From Stenotrophomonas maltophilia (GTDB lineage: Bacteria > Pseudomonadota > Gammaproteobacteria > Xanthomonadales > Xanthomonadaceae): a stretch of 64,000 nt of DNA. Numbering within the stretch: position 1 is the first letter of the stretch; each line of letters begins with the position of its first letter. The position numbers were made by a program, and so were the translations under genes. The stretch spans positions 81,796 to 145,795 of the forward strand of contig NZ_QFHO01000010.1 of NCBI RefSeq assembly GCF_004920835.1. Reading direction: 5' to 3'. The notes beneath the pieces are model-generated. The model was not told where the DNA came from. It did no database searches and was given only the letters and a program-made list of their open reading frames with translations. Below, piece after piece: positions 1 to 7,174 of this stretch.

Positions 1-675
1 AGTCGACGCGTTGCCGACCAGCGTCGCGACGAGCAGGCCGCCGCCGAACAGACCCAGGTCGAGAAGGAACTGTCGGTGGCGCGGCTGAATCTGCTGCATG
101 CGCAGGTCGAACCGCATTTCCTGTACAACTCGCTGGCCAACGCGCAGGTGCTGACCCGCACCGATCCTGCGCGCGCAGAACAGATGCTCGGCCATCTGAT
201 CCAGTACCTGCGTAGTTCGCTGCCGCAGGTGGACGAATCGGTGTCCACCCTGGGCGTGGAGCTGGAGCGCACCCGCGCCTACCTGGAGATCCTGCGTATC
301 CGCATGGGCGCGCGGCTGGCGGTGGAAGTGCAGGTGCCAACCGAACTGCATGAGGTGAAGCTGCCGGCGATGGCGCTGCAGACGCTGGTGGAAAATGCCA
401 TCAAGCACGGCCTGGAACCCAAGCCCGGCGGCGGCACGATCTGGATCCTCGCGCGTGGTTTCGATGATCATGTGACGGTGACGGTGGCCGACGATGGCCT
501 CGGCTTCGGCCAGGGCACCAGTGGCACCGGCATCGGCCTGAAGAACCTGCGCGAGCGCCTGCGCCTGACCTGCGGCGAGCAGGCCGGTGTGGCGATCGTT
601 GCCAACTTCCCCAGCGGCGTGGCCGCGACCATGACACTGCCGCAGTCGGCCAAGGAACGCAGCCATGCCGCTTGA
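1..675 (+). CDS. LytS/AlgZ-type sensor histidine kinase (5' partial)
   Basis: The reading frame is open from base 1, so the gene is cut by the window edge and its sensor part is missing. What remains is a coiled linker, then the His_kinase (LytS family) phosphoacceptor motif VEPHFLYNSLA, an N box (LVENAIKHG) and a G box (DDGLGFG...GIGLKNL), which form an ATP-binding kinase core. Kinases of this family phosphorylate LytTR response regulators, and the next gene is one; it starts 11 bases before this stop, so the two are co-translated. The input signal cannot be told from this fragment. Confidence 0.93.
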   Translation, partial: SRRVADQRRDEQAAAEQTQVEKELSVARLNLLHAQVEPHFLYNSLANAQVLTRTDPARAEQMLGHLIQYLRSSLPQVDESVSTLGVELERTRAYLEILRIRMGARLAVEVQVPTELHEVKLPAMALQTLVENAIKHGLEPKPGGGTIWILARGFDDHVTVTVADDGLGFGQGTSGTGIGLKNLRERLRLTCGEQAGVAIVANFPSGVAATMTLPQSAKERSHAA

Positions 676-1435
676 AGCGCTGATCGCCGAAGACGAAGAA
701 CTGCTGCGGCAGTCACTGGTGGAGCAGCTGGGCCGGCTGTGGCCGGAACTGAAACTGGTGGCCGAGTGCGAGGACGGTGCCAGTGCGCTGGAGCAGCTGG
801 CCGAGAAGCAGCCGGATATCGCCTTCCTCGACATCCGCATGCCTGGCATCAGCGGCATCGAGGTGGCACGTTCGCTGTCCGAATTGAGCCCGCGTACCCA
901 GGTGGTGTTCGTCACCGCCTATGACCAGTACGCCATCGATGCGTTCGAGCAAGGTGCGATGGATTATCTGCTGAAGCCGGTGAGCGACGAGCGCCTGTTG
1001 GCCACGCGCGAGCGCATCCTGTCGCGGCTGCCATCGACGCGCCAGGACGACGCGGTACTTGAACGCCTGCTGCAACGGCTGGGTCCATCGCAGGGCAGCG
1101 CCGATCACCCGCCGCTGGCCTGGATCACCGCCAGCAACGGTCGTGAGACGCAGCTGATCATGCTGGAGGACGTGGCCTACTTCCGCGCCGACAACAAGTA
1201 CACCACGGTGGTCACCGCCGCCGGCGAAAGCCTGCTGCGCACGCCGCTGCGCGAGCTGCTGGAAGTACTCGACCCGCAGCACTTCCGCCAGATCCATCGT
1301 TCGACCATCGTCAACATGAAGGCGGTGGCGGCGGTGAGCCGCGACGATACCGGGCGCGGTGTACTGCGCCTGCGCCAGCGTGCGGAAACACTGGTGGTCA
1401 GCCAGCCCTTCATGAGTCTGTTCCGCGGCATGTAG
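665..1435 (+). CDS. LytTR-family response regulator (AlgR/LytR type)
   Basis: This 256-residue protein has an N-terminal receiver domain (acidic pocket EDEE at 9-12, phosphoacceptor D56 in FLDIRMPG, conserved K in LLKPV) and a C-terminal LytTR DNA-binding domain (about 150-256, with HRSTIVNM). It is the cognate regulator of the overlapping upstream kinase. LytTR proteins bind direct repeats in promoters; in related bacteria they control exopolysaccharide, pili or autolysis. The target here is unknown, and the lipoprotein gene 33 bases downstream may be part of the same transcript. Confidence 0.93.
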   Translation: MPLEALIAEDEELLRQSLVEQLGRLWPELKLVAECEDGASALEQLAEKQPDIAFLDIRMPGISGIEVARSLSELSPRTQVVFVTAYDQYAIDAFEQGAMDYLLKPVSDERLLATRERILSRLPSTRQDDAVLERLLQRLGPSQGSADHPPLAWITASNGRETQLIMLEDVAYFRADNKYTTVVTAAGESLLRTPLRELLEVLDPQHFRQIHRSTIVNMKAVAAVSRDDTGRGVLRLRQRAETLVVSQPFMSLFRGM

Positions 1436-1468
1436 CCGCCCCGCATCTTCCGATACGCGGAGCTTTCC

Positions 1469-1813
1469 ATGCGTTCCTTCCTGCTTATGGGCCTCGCTGC
1501 TTTGGCACTTGCCGGTTGCCAGAAGTCCACCGAGACCGCGATCACCCGCACCAACGCCAATGGCGTGGACACGCTGTACAGCAAGCGCACCGTGGTGGAT
1601 GGGGTGGCGCGCTTCGAGTGCATCGCCAGCCGCAGCGGCCAGTGCCACTACCTGGTGCTGGACCCGGCCTGCAGTCCCGATGCCGTATGTGCGAAAGCGC
1701 CGATACGGTCGTTCGCGGTGGCGGTGGGCGAGACGCGGGAGTTCAGTGACCTGCCGAAGGGCTTCAACCAGTGCGTCAACGAGGAACGGAAAGAACAATG
1801 CCACCGTGAGTGA
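1469..1813 (+). CDS. Small lipoprotein, function unknown
   Basis: This 114-residue protein opens with a lipoprotein signal peptide: a short basic start, a hydrophobic stretch and the lipobox LAGC with the lipidated cysteine at residue 17. The mature part is polar and has three or four further cysteines (ECIAS, GQCHY, PACSPDAVC, NQCVN), which suggests disulfides in the periplasm. It lies 33 bases after the response regulator and ends inside the loop of a strong hairpin. I do not recognise a family. Confidence 0.8.
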   Translation: MRSFLLMGLAALALAGCQKSTETAITRTNANGVDTLYSKRTVVDGVARFECIASRSGQCHYLVLDPACSPDAVCAKAPIRSFAVAVGETREFSDLPKGFNQCVNEERKEQCHRE

Positions 1814-1827
1814 TCACGGTGGCATTG
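1796..1827. terminator. Hairpin between convergent genes
   Basis: Two perfect 14-base arms (CAATGCCACCGTGA and its complement) enclose a 4-base loop at 1810-1813. The TGA stop of the lipoprotein gene at 1811-1813 lies in the loop. There is no clear T-run on either side. Its place between convergent genes suggests a bidirectional transcript end, but Rho-independent termination is not certain. Confidence 0.55.
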
Positions 1828-1852
1828 TGGGTCCCCCCGCTTCCCCGAAGGG

Positions 1853-2467
1853 TCAGTAGGCTGGCTGCAGCGTCAGTTCGTGGTGGTGCTCGGTTTCACC
1901 CACGTGGTTGAGGCGTCCCACCAGTTCCGAATGCTGCTTCATGCGCCCGATCTCGGTCATGATGCGGATGTCCTCGTGGCGCAGTTCACGCCGGGCGGTG
2001 ACCGCCTGCTTGTAGTCCAGCACTTCCGGATAATGCTCGGCCAGGTCCAGCGCCTCGGCCACGTGCTCGACGCTGTCGGCCTTGGAACTGATCCGCGCGC
2101 GGCTGTTGAACGCCTTCATCCAGCGCTCGAAACCGGCGGTGTGGTCGAACATGTTGGCCATGAACCAGATCACGAACAGGATCGATACCCATGAGCCGAA
2201 CACGATCACCACGCGGGTGAAGGTGATATGGAAATCGTCGCGCCACAGGTAGTTGGCAATCAGGCCGAGGATCAGCAGCGACGCCGCCTGCCAGCCCACG
2301 ATCGAGGCGATCAGCCATTGGCACTTGGCCTGGGCCAGCACAGCCACTTCGTCGCGGATCTGCTGCTCGCTGAGATTGCGCCAGTGCGCGACCTGTTTAT
2401 CGAACGGGCTGCTGTAGAGCTCGTTGTCGCGAAGCAGAATTCCCAAACCCTTGAACAAAGCAATCAT
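1853..2467 (-). CDS. Two-TM membrane protein, function unknown
   Basis: This is a 204-residue protein with start ATG at 2467; longer in-frame extensions upstream run through non-coding sequence. Two hydrophobic segments (about residues 50-75 and 82-107) are followed by a charged cytoplasmic tail of about 95 residues rich in E, R and H (EHYPEVLDYKQAV, GETEHHHELT). It shows no enzymatic motif I recognise. The promoter region carries a PhaR-like palindrome, so a link to polyhydroxyalkanoate or stress physiology is possible but unproven. Confidence 0.8.
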   Translation of the reverse strand: MIALFKGLGILLRDNELYSSPFDKQVAHWRNLSEQQIRDEVAVLAQAKCQWLIASIVGWQAASLLILGLIANYLWRDDFHITFTRVVIVFGSWVSILFVIWFMANMFDHTAGFERWMKAFNSRARISSKADSVEHVAEALDLAEHYPEVLDYKQAVTARRELRHEDIRIMTEIGRMKQHSELVGRLNHVGETEHHHELTLQPAY

Positions 2468-2599
2468 GGCTGGCTCCTTGTGGAACGTGCGTCGATCAGC
2501 GTTGGACGGTGTGGCGGGTTCAGTTCTAGCACTTCCAGCGAGCCGTGCAATGGGGCCAAGGCCAAGCGGCGTAAGGCTTCTGTCTGAATGAGTGAATGT

Positions 2600-2614
2600 T
2601 GCTGCGTTGCAGCA
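2600..2614. promoter_or_regulatory. PhaR-like palindrome in divergent promoter region
   Basis: The 15-base perfect dyad TGCTGCGTTGCAGCA fits the CTGC-N3-GCAG pattern described for PhaR, the regulator of PHA granule proteins. It lies in the 306-bp gap between the two-TM gene and the MpaB-like gene. A second hairpin, CCTGCGAC-AAGAT-GTCGCAGG, occupies 2627-2647. I see nothing else in this gap apart from the two gene starts. Confidence 0.4.
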
Positions 2615-2773
2615 TCGCGGCTGCAGCCTGCGACAAGATGTCGCAGGGTGAAACGTGCTGCGGCCGCACATGAAACCGTGGCTGAGTGCGGAGACTCGCC
2701 GTTGGCGTCGTGATCGCCCAGAATCGGGGCCGACCGCGCAGCGCGTGGCCGTTCTTCCGCCTTTCCTGGACCT

Positions 2774-3706
2774 GTGATGCCGGCTCTGCTGCAGCGATTC
2801 TCCCGCCCCGTGACCGCGCCGATCCGGCGCTGGGTCCTGGAGGCCTTCCCGCGTGGCCAGAGCGGCATCGATTACGACCATCCGCTGGGTGACCCGGGCT
2901 GGTTCGGCCCGGACAGCGTCACCTGGCGGCTGCACGCCGAATTTCCGTCGATGCTGGCCGGCGGCCTGTGCGCACTGATGCTGCAGACCCTGCACCCGCG
3001 CGCGTTGGCCGGGGTCTACGACCACTCCAATTTTCGCCAGGACCTGGTGGGCCGCCTGCGCCGCACCACGGCCTTTGTGGCCGGCACCAGCTATGCGCCT
3101 GCCGGCGAGGTCGAGATGCTGGTGGCCAAGGTGCGCCGCATCCATGCGCAGATCCGTGGGCAGACCGCGCAGGGTGAGGGGTATGCCGCCGATGATCCGC
3201 AGTTGCTGACCTGGGTGCATGTGACCGAAGCATTCGGTTTCCTGCAGGGTTTTCGCCGCTACGGGCGCGAGGTACCCGAGCCCATTGCCGACCGCTATTA
3301 CGACGAGTACCGCCGCGTGGCCGAAGCGCTGGGTGCGGTGGATGTGCCGTGCAGCGAAGCGGAAGTGGCGGCGTACTTCTGTGCGCGGCAGCCGGAGCTG
3401 CGCGTGGACGAGCGCTCGCGCGAGGTGCTGGAGGTGTTGTCCGGTGTGCGTCTTCCGGTGCCGGTGCCAGGCCTGTCGCGCGAAGTGTTCCTGGGGGCCG
3501 GTGCCGCGCTGCTGCCGGACTGGGCCGAAGGCATGCTCGAACGCAATGGCCGCCAGCGGGCGCAGGCGGCCGCGTCGGCGAAACTGATGCGGGGCATGGC
3601 GCCGCTGTTCCGCCGCGCGCTGCCCGATGGCCTCGCCAGTCGGGCCTGCACGCGCGTGGGCGTGTCAGTGGCGGTGTTGCGCGAGTGGCCTGAACTGCTC
3701 CGGTAG
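2774..3706 (+). CDS. MpaB-family oxygenase (DUF2236)
   Basis: This 310-residue protein belongs to the DUF2236/MpaB family, which includes haem-dependent oxygenases such as latex-clearing protein and fungal MpaB. Family landmarks are GDPGWFGPDSVTW near the N-terminus, the conserved TLHPRALAGV...DHS block and the WVHVTEAFG segment. The histidines of the HP and WVH motifs are the expected haem ligands by family analogy. The start may be GTG 2774 or ATG 2777. The TAG stop is the head of a REP element. The substrate is unknown. Confidence 0.85.
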   Translation: MMPALLQRFSRPVTAPIRRWVLEAFPRGQSGIDYDHPLGDPGWFGPDSVTWRLHAEFPSMLAGGLCALMLQTLHPRALAGVYDHSNFRQDLVGRLRRTTAFVAGTSYAPAGEVEMLVAKVRRIHAQIRGQTAQGEGYAADDPQLLTWVHVTEAFGFLQGFRRYGREVPEPIADRYYDEYRRVAEALGAVDVPCSEAEVAAYFCARQPELRVDERSREVLEVLSGVRLPVPVPGLSREVFLGAGAALLPDWAEGMLERNGRQRAQAAASAKLMRGMAPLFRRALPDGLASRACTRVGVSVAVLREWPELLR

Positions 3707-3895
3707 GTGCCAACCTTGGTTGGCACGCGTTTCGCGATAAAGCTTTATCCACGCATGGCGTAGATCTACTGACACCATGGTTTTGGTAGGTGCCAACCTT
3801 GGTTGGCACGCGTTTCGTGCGGTACCGCAGAAGCGCCAACCAAGGTTGGCATCTACCAGGGCGGATTCCGTAGTAGATCCACGCCATGCGTGGAT
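3703..3895. repeat. Cluster of five SMAG-type REPs
   Basis: Five GTAG-headed palindromes lie between the MpaB-like and TetR genes. Plus-oriented units are at 3703-3726, 3786-3809 (both GTAGGTGCCAACC...) and 3873-3895 (GTAGATCCACGCC...). Minus-oriented units are at 3747-3769 and 3834-3856. Two palindrome types, GCCAACC/GGTTGGC and ATCCACGC/GCGTGGAT, are interleaved in a BIME-like array. Confidence 0.9.
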
Positions 3896-3900
3896 GGGCT

Positions 3901-4488
3901 TCACCCGGCCGACTTCAACCCGCGCAACAGCATCTCCAGCGCCGCCGTCGCCTGCCGCAGGCGCGCGTCGCCATCCTCGCCCTCGGCGATCCAGAACGCG
4001 GCCTCGGCCAGGCTGCCGTAGATCAGCGACGCCAGCGCCTGCGCATCCACCGGCGCCACCACGCCCTGCGCCACCAGATGTTCGATCAGGTGCTGCATCG
4101 AGTACACGCAGTGGCGCTGCGATTCCGGTGAGGCGCCACCCAGTACCGCGCGCGCATCACGCAGCACGATGCGCTGGATCTCCGGTTCCAGCGCCATCTG
4201 CAGGTAAGCGCGGCAGCGCTGCACGAAGCCGTCCCACGCGTCATCTGCAGCATCGCTGATCGCCTGCAGGCGTACATCGGTCTCGGCATCGAGCTGGGCA
4301 ACCACCGCTGCCAGCAGCCCTTTCTTGTCGCCGAAGTGGTGGTACAGCGCGCCGCGGGTCAGCCCGGCCTGCGCGGTCAGGTCGTCCATCGAGGTGGCGG
4401 CATAGCCATGCTCGCTGAACACCCGGCGGGCGGTGGTCAGCAGGCTGGCGCGGGTTTCTTCCATCTCGGCGCGGGTGCGGCGGACCAT
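3901..4488 (-). CDS. TetR-family transcriptional regulator
   Basis: This 195-residue repressor has an N-terminal TetR helix-turn-helix (TSMDDLTAQAGLTRGALYHH) and a variable ligand-binding C-terminus. I chose ATG 4488 because it follows AAGGAGCTCCGA at good spacing; an upstream in-frame ATG has none. It is divergent from two MFS exporter genes and is separated from them by a strong paired operator. The standard inference is that it represses the exporters, and perhaps itself, until it binds an exported drug or metabolite. The ligand is unknown. Confidence 0.93.
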   Translation of the reverse strand: MVRRTRAEMEETRASLLTTARRVFSEHGYAATSMDDLTAQAGLTRGALYHHFGDKKGLLAAVVAQLDAETDVRLQAISDAADDAWDGFVQRCRAYLQMALEPEIQRIVLRDARAVLGGASPESQRHCVYSMQHLIEHLVAQGVVAPVDAQALASLIYGSLAEAAFWIAEGEDGDARLRQATAALEMLLRGLKSAG

Positions 4489-4523
4489 TCGGAGCTCCTT
4501 ACATACGTGGCGCATGATTATTT

Positions 4524-4571
4524 ACATACAGGACGTATGAATGTAGTCTCATATTCATACGCTCTGTATGT
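4524..4571. promoter_or_regulatory. Paired TetR operator
   Basis: Arms 4524-4542 and 4553-4571 are inverted repeats (17 of 19 positions match). Each arm is itself a dyad of the form CATAC-N5-GTATG, at 4525-4539 and 4556-4570. This resembles AcrR/TtgR-type operators. It sits between the TetR gene and the exporter operon, where bound repressor would cover both promoters. A further CATAC half site lies at 4502-4506. Confidence 0.75.
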
Positions 4572-4621
4572 ATTGTCGTGGCGCTTCCCGCGTCAGGCAA
4601 GTCGCTGCCCTGGAGATTGCG

Positions 4622-5836
4622 ATGGCCACCCCTTACCGCGACCTGTTCGCCGCCCCCGGCACCGCCGGCCTTGCCCTGGCCGGGCTGCTGGCCCGCCTGC
4701 CGCTGCCAATGACCGGCATCGGCATCATCACCCTGCTGTCGCAGCTGCGCGGCAGCTACACACTGGCCGGCACGGTGTCGGCCACCTTCGTGCTGACCTA
4801 CGCGCTGCTGTCGCCACAGGTATCGCGCTGGGTCGACCGCCATGGGCAGGGCAGGGTGCTGCCGTGGGCCACGGCGGCCAGTGCGGCCGGTCTGCTGTTG
4901 CTGCTCGCGTGCACGCTGCTGGCCGCACCGGACTGGACCCTGTTCGCCACGGCGATGCTGGCCGGCTGCATGCCCAGCGTCTCGGCGATGGTGCGCGCGC
5001 GCTGGACCGCGATCCATCGCGGTCGCCCGCAACTGCAGACCGCCTACTCGCTGGAGACGGTGTTCGACGAGGTCACCTTCATTGCCGGGCCGCCGTTGGC
5101 GGTGGGATTGTCAGTAGCGGTATGGCCACAAGCTGGCGTGCTGGCTGCAGCCCTTCTGCTGGTGATTGGAGTGACCGCACTGGTCCTGCAGCGTGGCACC
5201 GAGCCGCCGCTGCAGCACTACGAAGGTGCAACACCCTCGCACTCGCTGTTGCGGCAACCGGAGATCCGCCCGCTGGCGTTGCTGATGCTGGCGATGGGAG
5301 TGATCGTCGGCACGGTCGACATCACCAGCGTGGCCTTCGCCGAACAGCGTGGCCAGCCCCTCGCAGCCAGCGTGGTGCTGTCGGCCTATGCGCTGGGCAG
5401 CTGTGCGGCAGGCCTGCTGTTCGGTGCGCTGAAGCTGCAGGTGCCGTTGCAGCGCCTGTTGCTGCTGGGCGCAGCGGCCACTGCGCTGACCACGCTGCCG
5501 CTGCTGGGGGTTGGCAGCGTGCCGGCACTGGCTGCAGCCGTGCTGCTGGCCGGGCTGTTCTTCGCGCCGACGATGATCGTGGCGATGTCGCTGGTCGAAC
5601 AGCACGTCCCCGAATCGCGCCTGACCGAGGGCATGACCTGGCTGCTGGCCGGATTGAACATCGGCGTGGCGCTGGGCGCGGCGCTGTCCGGGCAGAGTGT
5701 CGATGCGGGGGGTGTGCGCAGCGGCTTTGTCGTTGCGCTGGTGGCAGGCGGTGGCGTGCTGCTGTTTGCCGTGCTCGCGCAACGTGCACTGCGCCCGTCT
5801 GCGTCGACCACATCCCCTGAAGGAATCGTCCCGTGA
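4622..5836 (+). CDS. MFS transporter, first of exporter pair
   Basis: This 404-residue major facilitator protein has about 12 hydrophobic segments and a typical loop 2-3 signature (SRWVDRHGQGRVLP). ATG 4622 has TGGAG six bases upstream; a start at 4568 would lie in the operator. It is likely a proton-coupled drug or metabolite exporter. The stop overlaps the start of a second MFS gene (GTGA), so both are translated from one message controlled by the divergent TetR protein. Two single-chain MFS proteins in one operon is unusual and may mean different substrates or a heteromeric pump. Confidence 0.9.
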   Translation: MATPYRDLFAAPGTAGLALAGLLARLPLPMTGIGIITLLSQLRGSYTLAGTVSATFVLTYALLSPQVSRWVDRHGQGRVLPWATAASAAGLLLLLACTLLAAPDWTLFATAMLAGCMPSVSAMVRARWTAIHRGRPQLQTAYSLETVFDEVTFIAGPPLAVGLSVAVWPQAGVLAAALLLVIGVTALVLQRGTEPPLQHYEGATPSHSLLRQPEIRPLALLMLAMGVIVGTVDITSVAFAEQRGQPLAASVVLSAYALGSCAAGLLFGALKLQVPLQRLLLLGAAATALTTLPLLGVGSVPALAAAVLLAGLFFAPTMIVAMSLVEQHVPESRLTEGMTWLLAGLNIGVALGAALSGQSVDAGGVRSGFVVALVAGGGVLLFAVLAQRALRPSASTTSPEGIVP

Positions 5837-7005
5837 GCGTTTCATCGCCTGCGCATGCCGCGCCTGTGCATCGCCATCCGTGGTGGGCGGTTTCCGCCGT
5901 CGGCCTCGCCACGTTCTCGGTGGTCACTACCGAAATGCTGCCGGTGGGCCTGCTGACGCCGATCGCCGACAGCCTCGGTGCTTCCGAAGGCACCGCCGGC
6001 CTGATGATCTCGCTGCCGGCCCTGCTGGCGGCGTTGTTCGCGCCGCTGGTGGTGGTAGTCGCCGGTGGCATTGATCGCCGCCGCATCCTGTGTGGGCTGC
6101 TGGGCCTGTTGCTGGTGGCCAACATCGCCTCGGCTCTGGCACCCGGTATCGCCTGGCTGCTGGCCGCGCGCGTGCTGGTGGGGCTTTGCATGGGCGGCAT
6201 CTGGGCCGTCGCCGGGGGCCTCGCGGCGCGCCTGGTGCCAGCACAGCGGATCGGCCTGGCCACCTCGATCATCTTCGGTGGCGTGGCCGCCGCCTCGGTC
6301 CTTGGCGTGCCACTGGGCGCGCTGATCGGTGATGCATTGGGTTGGCGCTGCGCATTCGCGGCAATGACGCTGTTCAGTGCGGCGGTCCTGCTGCTGCATG
6401 TGGTGGTGGTTCCCGCGTTGCCGGTGGCAACGTCGGTGCGGCCAGCGCAGTTCGTGCAGCTGCTCGGCCATCGCAGCCTGCAGCGCGGCCTGTGGTTGAC
6501 TGTGCTGCTGGTGTCCGGGCACTTCATCGCCTTCACCTACGTGCGGCCGCTGCTGACGACGGTGTCGGGCGTGGATGCGAAGTGGATCGGCGCCCTGCTG
6601 TTTGCCTATGGCCTGGCCGGCATCGCCGGCAACTTCATCGCCGGTCCGATGGCCGCACGGCATCCGCGTGGAATGCTGCTGGCGATTGCCTTGGGCCTGC
6701 TGCTGACGCCGCTGTTGCTGCTGTGGGTGGGCAGTACGCCGGCCGGCGGCATTGCGGTGCTGCTGTTGTGGGGCCTGGCCTACGGCGGTGTGTCGGTGGG
6801 CCTGATGGGCTGGATGATGAAGGCGGTGCCGCAGGCCGTCGAGATCGCCACTGCGCTGTATGTGGGCGTGTTCAACATCGGCATCGCAGCGGGCGCGTGG
6901 GGCGGGGGCCGTCTGCTGGATGGCATCGGGTTGCACGCCAACCTGTGGGCTGCGGCGGTGTTGGCTGCGAGCGCTCTGCTGATGGTTGCCACCACCCGCA
7001 GGTAG
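5833..7005 (+). CDS. MFS transporter, DHA1 (AraJ/YdhP-like)
   Basis: This 390-residue, 12-TM MFS protein starts at GTG 5833, overlapping the previous stop by four bases. The N-terminal TVVTTEMLPVGLLTPIA-like segment (here SVVTTEMLPVGLL) and GGIDRRRILC in loop 2-3 are typical of the AraJ/YdhP group of drug-proton antiporters, which export sugars, purines or drugs. The gene closes the TetR-controlled pair. Its TAG stop at 7003-7005 is the head of a REP element. Confidence 0.9.
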   Translation: MSVSSPAHAAPVHRHPWWAVSAVGLATFSVVTTEMLPVGLLTPIADSLGASEGTAGLMISLPALLAALFAPLVVVVAGGIDRRRILCGLLGLLLVANIASALAPGIAWLLAARVLVGLCMGGIWAVAGGLAARLVPAQRIGLATSIIFGGVAAASVLGVPLGALIGDALGWRCAFAAMTLFSAAVLLLHVVVVPALPVATSVRPAQFVQLLGHRSLQRGLWLTVLLVSGHFIAFTYVRPLLTTVSGVDAKWIGALLFAYGLAGIAGNFIAGPMAARHPRGMLLAIALGLLLTPLLLLWVGSTPAGGIAVLLLWGLAYGGVSVGLMGWMMKAVPQAVEIATALYVGVFNIGIAAGAWGGGRLLDGIGLHANLWAAAVLAASALLMVATTRR

Positions 7006-7131
7006 ATCCACGCGATGCGTGGATTCCCACCCCGTGCCGACCAAGGTCTGCACCCACCAGAGCGAGGCATGTGCCAACCAAGGTCGACACCCACCAGAGC
7101 GAGGCATGCGCCAACCAAGGTTGGCAGCTAC
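7002..7131. repeat. REP cluster with 37-bp tandem duplication
   Basis: A plus unit GTAGATCCACGCGATGC... starts at 7002 and a minus unit (GTAGCTGCCAACC...) ends at 7131. Between them are two 37-bp tandem copies (7037-7073 and 7074-7110, 33 of 37 identical), each a decayed REP palindrome plus the spacer CACCCACCAGAGCGAGGCAT. It is not CRISPR: there are only two copies and the spacer is part of the repeat. Confidence 0.85.
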
Positions 7132-7139
7132 CGGGAAAT

Positions 7140-7167
7140 GGAACGGGCGCCTTGCGGCGCCCGTTCC
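7140..7167 (-). terminator. Terminator hairpin of the M13 peptidase gene
   Basis: A perfect 12-bp stem (GGAACGGGCGCC) with a 4-base loop lies 8 bases beyond the peptidase stop. On the minus strand it is followed by ATTTCCC, a weak T-run, so termination is plausible but not textbook. Confidence 0.65.
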
Positions 7168-7174
7168 AGTTACA

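Noticed and set aside
4336..5820. 494-residue frame across the TetR gene start and first MFS gene
   Set aside because: It runs through the operator and is out of frame with both well-supported genes.
7037..7131. Possible CRISPR array
   Set aside because: There are only two 37-bp copies plus a partial one, no unique spacers and no cas genes; it is a duplicated REP segment.
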